Source: CAVQRC01 sp963715045
GTDB taxonomy: Bacteria; Planctomycetota; Planctomycetia; Pirellulales; Lacipirellulaceae
Reading direction: 5' to 3'
Length of the DNA stretch: 64,000 nt
Assembly (NCBI GenBank): GCA_963715045.1
Contig: CAVQRC010000004.1
Span: forward strand, 248,001 to 312,000
Part shown: positions 17,231-27,937 of the stretch, in pieces
Layout of the letters: each line of letters opens with the position of its first letter
How positions within the stretch are numbered: position 1 is the first letter of the stretch
Notes under the pieces: generated by a model
Seen by the model: only the letters and a program-made list of their open reading frames with translations
Told to the model about the DNA's origin: nothing
Databases searched by the model: none
Program-made: the position numbers and the translations under genes

Positions 17231-17466
17231 GGGCGTTGAAGAAACCGCACGGGTGAGGCATCAGGCCGACGTGTCGAATGTCAGACGTGCACGTCGGCCC
17301 CGAGGAATCCGCAGCCGACGACAGAACAAGCCCGTTCGAGCCAGGACCTGGAAGCCGTCGCGGATGCCGAGCACCAGCCGCTGTCACTGGCCCGGAGTCT
17401 CTCGATCGCGTCGGTACAGATGGTGGGACCGAGATTTCCAGGGCGAAAATCGCGCCCCGCTGCCTG
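17231..17466 (-). pseudogene. Internally deleted purQ remnant
   Basis: This stretch matches the intact purQ gene at 18788-19552 in two blocks joined together. Bases 17231-17268 match about 18879-18917 (the GCATCAGGCCGA region near the C-terminus). Bases 17270-17466 match about 19178-19361, including the shared GCACGTCGGCCCCGAGGAAT. About 260 bp of the parent are missing between the blocks, and small indels break the frame. The orientation is the same as purQ. It is a degraded duplicate with no coding capacity. Confidence 0.85.
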
Positions 17467-17541
17467 GACCGCCCAGTGTTTTATTCCGAAGATCTGGGTA
17501 AGCGGCTCGCGAATACTCCGGCCACGTCGGTAAAACTCCTC

Positions 17542-17744
17542 CGATTCACAACCCGCATCGGATGCATGTCGCGTACCTGCCCGGCCATGGATCGGTTGCC
17601 GAAGCCACCCGCGCTGCCCGGGACTGGATCGACGCCCGACTCGACGGCAAGTAGTCTCCGCGTAGACCTGGCACGCCTGTGTAGACCTGGCACTCCGTGA
17701 CAGGCCAACGGAACTACGAACAACGATGGCCCGTGTGAGGATCC
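17542..17744 (+). repeat. Direct repeat, copy 2 (about 203 bp)
   Basis: Second copy of the 14417-14616 segment, in the same orientation. It starts abruptly at CGATTCACAACCC, with no similarity upstream, and ends at GTGTGAGGATCC. It follows the purQ remnant by about 75 bases. Confidence 0.92.
17544..17654 (+). pseudogene. 3' fragment of the 97-aa gene at 14245
   Basis: The frame reads HNPHRMHVAYLPGHGSVAEA, then TRAARDWIDARLDGK and TAG, i.e. the last 36 or so residues of the protein at 14245-14538 with a slightly shorter tail. The first two thirds of the gene are absent. An internal ATG exists but has no clear ribosome-binding site. Confidence 0.8.
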
Positions 17745-17895
17745 GCGCCCGAGGGCGATCCTTCCCACCGCGGGTGCCGCCCGGTTCGGAATAATTCTGC
17801 ACGCCCAGTTGCGGTGTTTCACGCCGATGCGGGTTGCAGAGTCCCGCTTGCGTGCACAGGTCACGCCCTCCTGTGTTACGGTGCCAGCTGTGATA

Positions 17896-17975
17896 TCGCC
17901 CCGAAGGGGCCGCAACATGATAGCCCGGGGCAAGACAATGCGAGCTCTGCGAGCGTTGTCGCCGCCCCGGGTGGT
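17896..17975 (+). repeat. Structured dispersed element, copy A
   Basis: It contains a short hairpin GCCCCGAAGGGGC (17898-17910), then a larger stem: CCCGGGGC (17924-17931) pairs with GCCCCGGG (17964-17971), enclosing ACAATGC/GCGTTGT. Copy B lies inverted at 18229-18315, with different bases but the same pairing. I infer a REP-like or structured-RNA element; it does not encode protein. Confidence 0.75.
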
Positions 17976-18091
17976 CGGTTCTGCGCGGCCGCCCGGCTTC
18001 AAAAGGCAAACACAGACAACCCGGATCCGTACAACATCGATGTGTAATTGTTTTTTGATCACCTGATCCATCTGTTTTATCGCACCAATGC

Positions 18092-18132
18092 ATCGCATGA
18101 TTTGGATTCCGAAGGAATCCAAATCATGCGAT
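18092..18132. repeat. Perfect 19-bp inverted repeat with 3-base loop
   Basis: Left arm ATCGCATGATTTGGATTCC at 18092-18110, loop GAA, right arm its exact complement at 18114-18132. A stem this long with no mismatch and no T-run after it is not a typical intrinsic terminator. It sits between the two inverted copies of the structured element, about 115 bases from copy A and 97 from copy B. Confidence 0.95.
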
Positions 18133-18228
18133 TTACCGAATGGCCCCGAATACGATCAACGTCCCGATTGGGCTGGGAAACGGTGGGATCGTCGTCTGGA
18201 TCGGGGAGCCCGAATGTGGGGCATCCCT

Positions 18229-18315
18229 GAAACCCAGGGCGGCGGAAAGTCTCGCGGAGCTCGCCTTTCCCTGCCCTGGGCTACCTTGTGGCTGCCCCTT
18301 CGGGGCGAATTCCCG
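18229..18315 (-). repeat. Structured dispersed element, copy B (inverted)
   Basis: Inverted relative to copy A. The outer stem is CCCAGGGC (18233-18240) with GCCCTGGG (18273-18280), the inner stem GGAAAG (18244-18249) with CTTTCC (18265-18270), and the side hairpin GCCCCTTCGGGGC lies at 18294-18306. Outer-stem and inner-stem substitutions relative to copy A are compensated on the partner strand, so pairing is maintained. Confidence 0.75.
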
Positions 18316-18787
18316 CGTCCACCTCCGCCTCGAATGGCGTTCGTGCCCAAGGACGAACCGTCATGGTGCAGTTGGAAATCCGTTCAAACCTGCGTCGGCT
18401 TCATCGGCCGACGCAATTAACGCCCCCCTGTTCGTGGGCAATGACGAACACTCGACGCATTGGTTGAACGTCTTCAGGCTGAAGAGAAGCATTCGGCTCG
18501 TCCGCGGTTCGAACCACGAGGACCAATCCGGAGCACCGGAGCGGCGAATTCGGGCGAGTTGCCTGTGGAGGGTCAATCGTCGCCGCCCGCCGACCGGTGA
18601 CGGTAGTTGCTTCAGTTGAATAAACGCCTGCGATTCTGGACCGTCGATCACGCGCTTCAATTTCACCAGACAAAGTCACCGTCAGAATCAAGCCGATCCT
18701 TCCAGTGCGTGGTTACGTGAAATAGGACGGGTTCCCGCCTTGGGAGCGATCCTCCACACCGTGTCGCGGAGCGCCCCGGCGACGTGG
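18316..18787. other. Non-coding tail of the decayed region, with one hairpin
   Basis: No gene I can support. A perfect 9-bp stem (TGCGTCGGC at 18391-18399 with GCCGACGCA at 18407-18415, loop TTCATCG) is followed by ATTAA and not by a T-run. On the minus strand an open frame of about 96 codons (18401-18691) exists, but its composition is ambiguous and it has no recognisable motif. This stretch is downstream of purQ and may hold that operon's terminator. Confidence 0.4.
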
Positions 18788-19552
18788 CTACGCGAAATAC
18801 TCCACAGCGTTCGTGAAGAACTGCAGACCCTCCCCTGCCGCCGCACGTTCGCGACGCGTCCATTGCGGATGCTGGGTGGCGTGAAGAAATCGCTCCGGGT
18901 GCGGCATCAGGCCGAACACGCGGCCCGTTTCGTCGCACATTCCCGCGACGCACGCCTGCGAGCCGTTCGGGTTGGCCGGGTAGTCGTCGTCCGACTCGGC
19001 CACGTAGCGCAGCACGAGTTGTCGCTGCTCGTCAAGTCGCTGGAGCGTGGCCGCGTCGCGGGCGACGAATCGGCCTTCGGCGTGAGCGATGGGGAGCGAC
19101 AGCGAGTCGATGCCCCTGAGCAGTGGCGAGGTGTTCTCGGCGACCCGCAGCTGCACCCAGCGATCTTCGAAACGGGCCGAGGTGTTGAATGTCAGGGTGC
19201 ACGTCGGCCCCGAGGAATCCGCAGCCGACAACAAGCCCGTCTTGAGCAGAACCTGGAAGCCGTTGCAGATGCCGAGCACCAGCTTGTCACTGGCCCGAAG
19301 TCGTTCGATCGCGTCGGTCAGATGGTGGGTCAGATTCAGGGCGAAAATCCGCCCGGCTGCCAGGTCGTCCCCGTAACTGAATCCGCCCGGGATACACAGC
19401 ACCTGGTAATCGTCGGCGAGGAGCGGGTTTTCGACGAAACGGTTGATGTGCACGCGATCCGCACGTCCGCCCGCCTGCTCGAAGGCAAACGCAGTCTCCT
19501 CGTCGCAGTTGGTTCCGGGCGCTCGCAGGATCAAGATTCGGGGGGAAGGCAT
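18788..19552 (-). CDS. purQ: Phosphoribosylformylglycinamidine synthase, glutaminase subunit PurQ
   Basis: A 254-residue class I glutamine amidotransferase that releases ammonia from glutamine for PurL, the fourth step of purine synthesis. The nucleophile motif LGICNGFQVL is present, as are the oxyanion-strand IPGGFSYGDDL and the catalytic His region LMPHPERFL. The start MPSPRILILRAPGTNCDEE is standard for the family. ATG 19552 lies five bases after the purL stop, so the two genes are co-translated as an operon. A degraded, internally deleted copy of this gene lies 1.5 kb downstream (17231-17466). Confidence 0.96.
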   Translation of the reverse strand: MPSPRILILRAPGTNCDEETAFAFEQAGGRADRVHINRFVENPLLADDYQVLCIPGGFSYGDDLAAGRIFALNLTHHLTDAIERLRASDKLVLGICNGFQVLLKTGLLSAADSSGPTCTLTFNTSARFEDRWVQLRVAENTSPLLRGIDSLSLPIAHAEGRFVARDAATLQRLDEQRQLVLRYVAESDDDYPANPNGSQACVAGMCDETGRVFGLMPHPERFLHATQHPQWTRRERAAAGEGLQFFTNAVEYFA

Positions 19553-19557
19553 GTTCG

Positions 19558-22487
19558 TTACCAATCCAGTGGCTGCTGCCAGGCACGCTTCAGTTGGTTG
19601 ATGTCGGCGATCAGATAGGAATCGTTCTCTCCGTCCGCGATCCGGAGGACGGGATCGGTGACGACCTCTCCGAGCCGAGCATGCGGGATGTCAGCGAGAT
19701 GCCGTTCGAACTCGGCCGCTTGGTTCGGTTCGACCTCGCACAGAAACCTGGTATTCGATTCGCTGAACAGGGTCACCAGCGGGTGCAGGGACGCATCCGT
19801 GGTTGGGACGCCGCGTAAATCGAGTCGTGCCCCGAGCCCGCCCGCGAAACACATTTCCGCGATCGCGACCGCAAGGCCCCCTTCGGAAAGATCGTGGCAC
19901 GCCCGCACACTCCCGGCCGCGATCGCCGCGTGAACGGCTGCGAAAGTCTGCCGCGCTGCCGCCGCGTCTACCACGGGTACCTGGCCGCCCGTGAGCTGCT
20001 CGACGAGGGCGAAGTGAGAACCACCGAGTTCGTTCTTTGTCGAACCCACCACGTACAGCAGGTTGCCGGCCTGTTTGAGATCCATCGTGACGCAGCTGGC
20101 GATGTCGTCCACCTGTCCGATCGCGCTGATCAGCAGCGTGGCCGGAATCGCGATGGTTCGTTTCTGACCCGAGTTCGGATCCAGATAGCTGAATTCGTTG
20201 TTCAGGCTGTCTTTGCCGCTGATGAAGGGTGTGCCCAGTTCGACCGCGATCTCACCGCAGGCGATGGCGGCGCGGACCAGCGTCCCGAGCGTTTCGGGCC
20301 GTTCGCAGTCTCCCCAGCAGAAGTTGTCGAGGATGGCGATCCGCTGCGGATCGCTGCCCACGGCAACGCAGTTGCGAACGGCTTCGTCGATGGCCGACGC
20401 CGCCATCCAATAGGGATCGAGATCACCGTAGCGGGGGTTCATGCCGCAGGCGATGACCACCCCTCGCGACGCGCCCAACCGAGGCGCGATGACGGCTGCG
20501 TCGCTGGGACCATCCTCCGCCACGCCGACCAGGGGCTTGATCACGCTGGCTCCCTGCACCTCGTGATCGTACTGGCGAATCACCCAGTGTTTGCTGGCGA
20601 CGTTGAGCGAAGAGAGGATTCTGGCAAGCGTGGCGGCCGGCTCGCACGCGGAGGGTGCCGGCAATTTGAGCGGCGTGACGTCGGCGGCCTCGTAGACGGC
20701 TTCGCGAACGACTGGCGGCCGGCCATTGTGGAGGAAGTCCATGCTCAGGTCGCCGACCGTGTGGTCGGCGTATTTGAGCACCAGCCGGCCGGTGGGGACG
20801 AAGCGTCCGAGGACGGTGGCCTCGACATCTTCCGCAGCACAAAGCTGTGACAGAGCGTCGAGATGTTGCTCGCGGAACGCTGAGTACCATGCGTTCCTGG
20901 GCTTCGCTGATCCAGATTTCGGTGTACGAGAGCCCCTCGTACTTGAGCGGCGCTCGATCCAGCCAGACTTCGGCTCCGATGTCCTCCCCCATTTCCCCGA
21001 CGGCGCTGGAGAATCCGCCTGCCCCGCAATCGGTGATGGCCGTGTAGAGGTTCCGATCGCGGGCGGCGAGCAGCACATCGAGCACTTTTTTCTCTTCGAT
21101 CGCATTGCCGATTTGAACCGCCCCGCCAGAGAGGCTTTCGCTCTCGCTCGTCAGTTCGGCGCTCGAGAACGTCGCGCCGTGAATTCCGTCACGGCCGGTC
21201 CGGCCACCCACGGCGACGATGAAGTCACCCGGTTGCGGCTGCTTGAACGCCTTGTCGTGCGGGATCAGGCCGACATTGCCGCAGAACACGAGCGGGTTGC
21301 CGAGATACCGCTCGTCGAAACAGATCGCTCCGTTGACGGTCGGAATCCCCATCCGATTGCCATAATCGCGGACGCCCTCGACGACGCCCCGCATGACGCG
21401 GCGAGGATGCAGGACTCCCGCGGGAAGATTCTCCGGTGGGGTATCGGGCGGCGCGAAGCAGAACACATCCGTCGACGCGATCGGCTTGGCACCCAGGCCG
21501 GTCCCCATGACGTCGCGAATCACGCCCCCGATTCCCGTGTTGGCACCGCCGTACGGCTCGAGGGCGGACGGATGATTGTGCGTTTCGACCTTGAACACCA
21601 GATGGAATGCGTCGTCGAAGTGGACGATCCCGGCGTTGTCCTTGAACACGCTCACGCACCAATCCTGTTCGCCGAGATTCGCGCGGATCTTCTCGGTCGC
21701 GGCGAAGATCGTCTCGCGAAGCATGTTTTCGAATTGCCGCGGGCCGCTTTTCATCGCGATAGGCGATCCGGCCGGCGAGCGTCTTGTGGCTGCAATGTTC
21801 GCTCCACGTCTGAGCGATCGTTTCGAGTTCGATATCGGTAGGATCCTGACCGAGTTGGGCGAAGTGCCGCTGAATCGTCTGCATTTCAGCGAGCTGCAGG
21901 TACAGCTGTCCTTCGCGGCTGAGCTGCATTAAGCCCTCATCATCGAGGTGGTCGATCTTGACGGTCTGTTTCTGGAATTCGTAGGTCGCCGTCAGATCGA
22001 GCCGTTCCCAGTCGAGGGGACCGCGGACGACCTGCTCGATCGCGTCGTTGGCCAGGACCTTGTAGCAGACATCGAGGATTCGTTCCGAGGCCACGCCCTC
22101 GATCCAGTACTTGCGGAGGGTTCGCACGGCGTGGGGAGTCACGCCGAGCGTCTCGATCGCCGCGTGGGCGGACTGGGCCACCGGGTCCATCACGCCCGGC
22201 TTGGGAAGCACGTGGACAAACTCACCGCGTTCCGAATCGCCCTCGTAGAGCTGAGCGGCACCGGCCTGGGCGACGCGGGCCTGTTCGATGACCGGGTCGA
22301 TGAGCAGCGTGCGGGCGATGTCGCCGATGCGATCGGCGTGGCTGTCGTCCACCTCGATCAGGTAGCCGCGGGTCGCGCGGATGTGGGGTGCCGCGGCGAG
22401 CCCCAGTTCTGTGACCTGGGATGTGATCCGCTGAGATTCTCGGTCGCCGCCGTCATGGATGGGGTGGATGTCTACTTCAAACAGCAT
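19558..22487 (-). CDS. purL: Phosphoribosylformylglycinamidine synthase PurL with PurS-like N-terminus, two frameshifts in this sequence
   Basis: PurL converts FGAR, ATP and ammonia to FGAM in the cytosol. The gene reads in three consecutive frames: 22487 to about 21750, to about 20873, then to TAA at 19558. Removing one base at the TTTT run (21749-21752; AAAA in the sense strand) and one at CGCGG (20871-20875) gives a 975-residue product. The N-terminal ~190 residues (MLFEVDIHPIHDGGD, YLIEVDDSHADRI) are PurS-like, then the PurL core follows with TWSEHCSHKT, FKVETHNHPSALEPYGGA and GCGDRD-like ITDCGAGGFSSAVGEMGED. Since this gene is normally needed for purine synthesis, sequence errors are the likelier cause. 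The start overlaps the tyrA end by 11 bases. Confidence 0.88.
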
Positions 22488-23332
22488 CACGAATCCGTTT
22501 CGCTTTGGTGAGGAGTTTTTCGATCTGCGGTACGTTGCCCGTCTGGATGGCCTTGCGGAGACCGGCCATGGTACGTTCGAACCGATCGAGCGCGGCAAGC
22601 AACGGTTCGCTGTTGGTCGCGAAGATATCGCACCACAGGCCAGGATCACCCGCGGCGATGCGGGTCGTATCCTGCCAGCCCCCGGCCGTGAGCGGCAGGG
22701 CCGATGGCGGCGTCGCGGCGGCCAGCGCGGCGGCAACCAGGTGCGGCAAATGGCTCGAGGCGGCGAGCGCCTGATCGTGTCGCAGCGGTGTCATCACGTG
22801 CACCGTGGCGCCGAGCGATTCCCAGAACGCGGTCAGTCGATGTTTGGCCTCGGCGGAACTTCGGGGCGTGGGCGTGATCACGACATTCCGATCTACGAAC
22901 AGGTCGGCTCGGGCGTGCTCGACACCCGTTCGATGGTCGCCGGCGATCGGATGACTGCCCAGGAACTCGCTTCGCGTGGTGGAAGCGGAGTCGCGGCCCA
23001 TGCGGTTCGCCCGGAGCCGCTCCGCGACTGCGGATACAACTTGCACCTTCGTGCTTCCGGCGTCGGTGATGAGGGCCGTGTCGGGACACGCCTGGGCGGC
23101 GTCGGCGGCGAAGTCGGCGATGGTCGAGACGGGTGTGCAGATGATGATCAGCTCGGCACCGCGGACGGCCTGGTCGAGCGACGTCGAGGTGCTGTCCACG
23201 GCAGCGCATTGGCGGGCCCTGGCGAGTCGGCGGGCCGAGCGGCCGACGCCGACGACTTCGCGGGCGAGACGCCGGCTGCGAATCGCGGCCCCGATCGAGC
23301 CACCGATCAGACCGACGCCGATGATGACGACT

Positions 23333-23352
<20 letters not shown>
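22477..23352 (-). CDS. tyrA: Prephenate/arogenate dehydrogenase
   Basis: A 291-residue protein for the NAD(P)-dependent oxidative decarboxylation of prephenate on the tyrosine pathway. The N-terminal dinucleotide loop is KVVIIGVGLIGGSIGAA, followed by IIICTPVS and ITDAGSTKV. The conserved FLGSHPIAGDHRTGVEHA carries the substrate His, and HDQALAASSHLPHLVAA is the helical dimerisation-domain signature. There is no ACT domain. ATG 23352 overlaps the upstream thioredoxin/NHL gene by 20 bases and the gene's end overlaps purL, so expression is coupled through the operon. Confidence 0.93.
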
Positions 23353-25132
<1,780 letters not shown>

Positions 25133-25330
25133 AGGGAAAGGCAGGGACTCAGGGGGTGCAGAATCCGCACATTCGGCAGGAAATGACGCGGACATCCTAC
25201 CCGATCGGGGTAGTGGCGGGCAGTGGCCCTGCCGTTGTGAGCGGGCACCTGCTGTCGTACTCTCCTGGCTGACCCGCAAGGATTACCAGCCGACCGCCTG
25301 CACGTTTCACTGGGCAGGGCGGTGTCTCTA

Positions 25331-25359
25331 TTGACCCAGATGAAAATCGGCCACAATAT
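25331..25359 (+). promoter_or_regulatory. Candidate sigma70-type promoter for the DUF1573 gene
   Basis: TTGACC at 25331-25336, a 17-base spacer and CAATAT at 25354-25359 fit a housekeeping promoter reasonably well. It would give a 5' leader of about 120 bases. The remaining divergent spacer (25133-25484) shows no gene. Confidence 0.35.
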
Positions 25360-25484
25360 CTGTTGACGCGACGCAGCGGTGATCATCAGAAGCTAAGTTT
25401 TTTTGTGCCCGATGCCGCCACCGGCCGGTCGCAGTTCCGGTGGCCGTTGATCACCTCGATTCACCGACTGCTTGCTGATCGTCC

Positions 25485-26552
25485 ATGAGGATATCTGCCG
25501 TGACCGACAAGACGCTTGCTTCTCTGGCCCTGACCGTGGCCCTGTTCAGTCTCGCGCCGACGGCAACTGCCCAGAAATGGGCCGAGAAGATGTTTCAGGC
25601 CACATCGCACGAATTCGGCTCGGTTGCTGCCGGGGCCGATGCCGAGTACCGATTCGAGATTACGAATCTCTACGTCGAAGACGTGCACATCGCCGCGGTA
25701 AGATCCAGTTGCGGTTGCACGAATACCCGCATTGAGAACGACACGCTGAAGTCCTTCGAGAAGGGATACATCGTCGCCCGCTTCAATACGCGAACCTTTC
25801 GCGGGTATCGCAGTGCCACGTTGACAGTCACGATCGACAAGCCGTTTCCGGCGGAAGTTCGCCTGCAGGTTCAAGGGAACATTCGGGGGGACATCCAGTT
25901 CAATCCCGGATCGGTACGCTTTGACAACGTGGACCAGGGTCTGCTGCACGAGCGAACCGTGAAGATCACCAAGACCGGGCGACCGAATTGGGAGATCGTC
26001 GATGTGCGGTCGGCCAGCGAATACATCGAAGTGGAACGGCCCGCTCCCAGTAGGCAGGGTGGCACGATTGCTTACGAACTTCTAATCCGCCTGAAGGACG
26101 ACGCCCCGGCCGGATTCTTCAACGAGCAACTCGTGCTGGTAACGAACGATGGTGACAATCAGCGTATCCCCCTGGAAGTCGAAGGGCAGGTAGTCCCCGA
26201 AATCTCGGTGAGTCCGAACCAGCTCGTGCTGGGCGACGTTCAGCCGGGGCAGGAGATTCGCAAGCGGCTGGTCGTCAAGGGAAAACGACCGTTCAAAATC
26301 ACGAGCGTCGATTGCGCCGATGGTTGCTTCTCGTTCACGCCAGCCAGTGCCGCGGCCAAGAAGGTTCATCTTGTCGACGTGACCTTCAACGCCGGCGACG
26401 AACCGGGGACGATCCGGCAGGCGATTCGCATCAGTACCGATCGCGGTGCGAACATCGGCGTCGATCTGACTGCGTACGCGACGGTGGTCGACGCTTCCCC
26501 GTCGTCGGCAGTCGCCGCACCCATCCCCGGCGGCACGGTCAGCACGGAGTAG
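25485..26552 (+). CDS. Exported DUF1573 protein with Ig-like repeats
   Basis: A 355-residue protein with a signal peptide (residues 1-29, ending ATAQ). The DUF1573 domain begins at FGSVAAGADAEYRFEITN and contains the diagnostic SSCGCT motif (about residues 80-85). At least two further ASH/MSP-type beta-sandwich segments follow (QFNPGSVRFDNVDQG and EISVSPNQLVLGDVQPGQE), each with a characteristic polar turn. Such proteins are abundant in planctomycetes and Bacteroidetes and are presumed to be cell-envelope associated. No enzymatic role is known. The gene stands alone with its own probable promoter. Confidence 0.88.
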   Translation: MRISAVTDKTLASLALTVALFSLAPTATAQKWAEKMFQATSHEFGSVAAGADAEYRFEITNLYVEDVHIAAVRSSCGCTNTRIENDTLKSFEKGYIVARFNTRTFRGYRSATLTVTIDKPFPAEVRLQVQGNIRGDIQFNPGSVRFDNVDQGLLHERTVKITKTGRPNWEIVDVRSASEYIEVERPAPSRQGGTIAYELLIRLKDDAPAGFFNEQLVLVTNDGDNQRIPLEVEGQVVPEISVSPNQLVLGDVQPGQEIRKRLVVKGKRPFKITSVDCADGCFSFTPASAAAKKVHLVDVTFNAGDEPGTIRQAIRISTDRGANIGVDLTAYATVVDASPSSAVAAPIPGGTVSTE

Positions 26553-26791
26553 GCGGAGGTTGATGGTGGGTCGAGGCCTTAGAGTCTCAGTCCGTACGAG
26601 CGGGCCTAGCGGTCAACTGACAAATCACAGGCCCAATCTGGACAAATCTCATCCATGAAACCCCAAATCTCACCAGACAGAGCTTTCGGTAATTTGGGCA
26701 TTAGGATTGATTTCCTTATGATTTCAAACTTAGCGGCGTGGGCTTGGAACCTCATGGGTACGGCATTCCAGCGTCGGCCTCTCCCCCGCCC

Positions 26792-27628
26792 TTACGCGTG
26801 GTGCTCGATAATCAACTGCCACGCTTCCTGGGGTGATTCGGCATAGCTGATCAGGTTGAGGTCCGCATCGGCGACGACACCTTCGTCCGCCAGGAACTGG
26901 AAGTTGAGCACCTGATCCCAGTATTCCCGCCCATACAGGATGATGGGAATCTCTTGCAATCGCCCGACCTGGCGAAGCGTCAACGCATCGAACAGTTCGT
27001 CGAGTGTACCGAACCCTCCCGGGAAGATTACGAGCGCTTTGGCCCGCATCAGGAAGTGAAACTTACGCATCGCGAAGTAGTGAAAATCGAAACAAAGTTC
27101 GGGTGTGATATACGCGTTGGGCGCCTGCTCGTGCGGCAACGTGATATTCAGGCCGACGCTCTTGGCGTCGACGTCGAACGCGCCGCGATTGGCGGCCTCC
27201 ATGACGCCCGGCCCCCCGCCGGTCGTAATGACATAGTCGCACTTGCCATCCGATTGGCACCGCGACGAAACCAGTGTGGCGAAGGCTCGCGCCGCTTCGT
27301 AGTACTTGCTCTTGGCGACGATTCTCTTGGCGCACGCGACCGCCCGTTGTGCGGCCGCATCGTCGGGCTTCTCGGCGAGCTGTTGTTCGGCGGCGGTCAG
27401 CCGGGCCACCGCCTGTATTTTCGGCAAAATCTGGGTTCCTCCGAACACGACGATCGTCGATTCGACGTTCGCTTCGGTGAGCAGCAGTTCTGGCTTGAGC
27501 AATTCGAGCTGCATGCGGACCGGCCGCAGGTCCTCCCGCCACAAGAAGTCGATGTCGCGGGCGGCCGAAAGATAGGTCGGGGATTTCAGAATCGCTTTGA
27601 GATTCTCTTCCGCGTTGCGAGGCATCAT
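26792..27628 (-). CDS. LOG-family protein (cytokinin riboside monophosphate phosphoribohydrolase-type)
   Basis: A 278-residue protein of the Rossmann-fold TIGR00730/LOG family, which hydrolyses nucleoside 5'-monophosphates to base and ribose 5-phosphate. The two family motifs are intact: TGGGPGVMEAANRGA (about residues 137-151) and FPGGFGTLDELFDALT. The long N-terminal extension (about 60 residues before VVFGGTQI) is typical of the larger bacterial subgroup. It stands alone on the minus strand, followed by a spacer with repeats. The physiological substrate is not determinable. Confidence 0.9.
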   Translation of the reverse strand: MMPRNAEENLKAILKSPTYLSAARDIDFLWREDLRPVRMQLELLKPELLLTEANVESTIVVFGGTQILPKIQAVARLTAAEQQLAEKPDDAAAQRAVACAKRIVAKSKYYEAARAFATLVSSRCQSDGKCDYVITTGGGPGVMEAANRGAFDVDAKSVGLNITLPHEQAPNAYITPELCFDFHYFAMRKFHFLMRAKALVIFPGGFGTLDELFDALTLRQVGRLQEIPIILYGREYWDQVLNFQFLADEGVVADADLNLISYAESPQEAWQLIIEHHA

Positions 27629-27937
27629 CTTGAACTCTCCTTTCCGATCGCGTTGCCGTGCCGATGGTGTACGTCATGACTTCCATGAGACGGCAGATGC
27701 CGCCCCAGCCTAACAGCATCAGGCTGGAGCGGCACCCCTGCGGTTCGCAAGCGTATGCGGTCTAACGGGGTCGGTGCCGAGTTGTTTCGACGGCCCGGCT
27801 CAGGGGGCGGGAGCGTCGCTCAGCGGCGGGCAGCAGCGCGCTGCCATTGGGGCGTCGCCGGTGGGGTGGCGGGCTCCGCCGCCGATGCCCCTGAGAAGGC
27901 GGCGGCAACGTCAGCAATCATCTGCGGCTCTGCCATA
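27629..27937. other. Spacer with hairpin between LOG-family gene and TolC-like gene
   Basis: About 309 bases without a supportable gene. Apart from the hairpin at 27699-27733 I see no repeat. Any signal serving the LOG gene promoter or the end of the tolC-like gene would be here, both on the minus strand. Confidence 0.4.
27699..27733 (-). terminator. 13-bp-stem hairpin, candidate terminator
   Basis: GCCGCCCCAGCCT (27699-27711) pairs with AGGCTGGAGCGGC (27721-27733) with one mismatch and a nine-base loop. On the minus strand it follows the end of the tolC-like gene (stop at 27938) by about 200 bases. No T-run follows, so a terminator role is plausible but not proven. Confidence 0.4.

Noticed and set aside
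18495..18520. GGTTCGAACC resembling a tRNA T-loop
   Set aside because: No matching 5-bp T-stem and no acceptor stem or anticodon arm around it.
18401..18691. 96-codon open frame on the minus strand
   Set aside because: No ribosome-binding site, no motif and overlap with a hairpin; coding status is unsupported.
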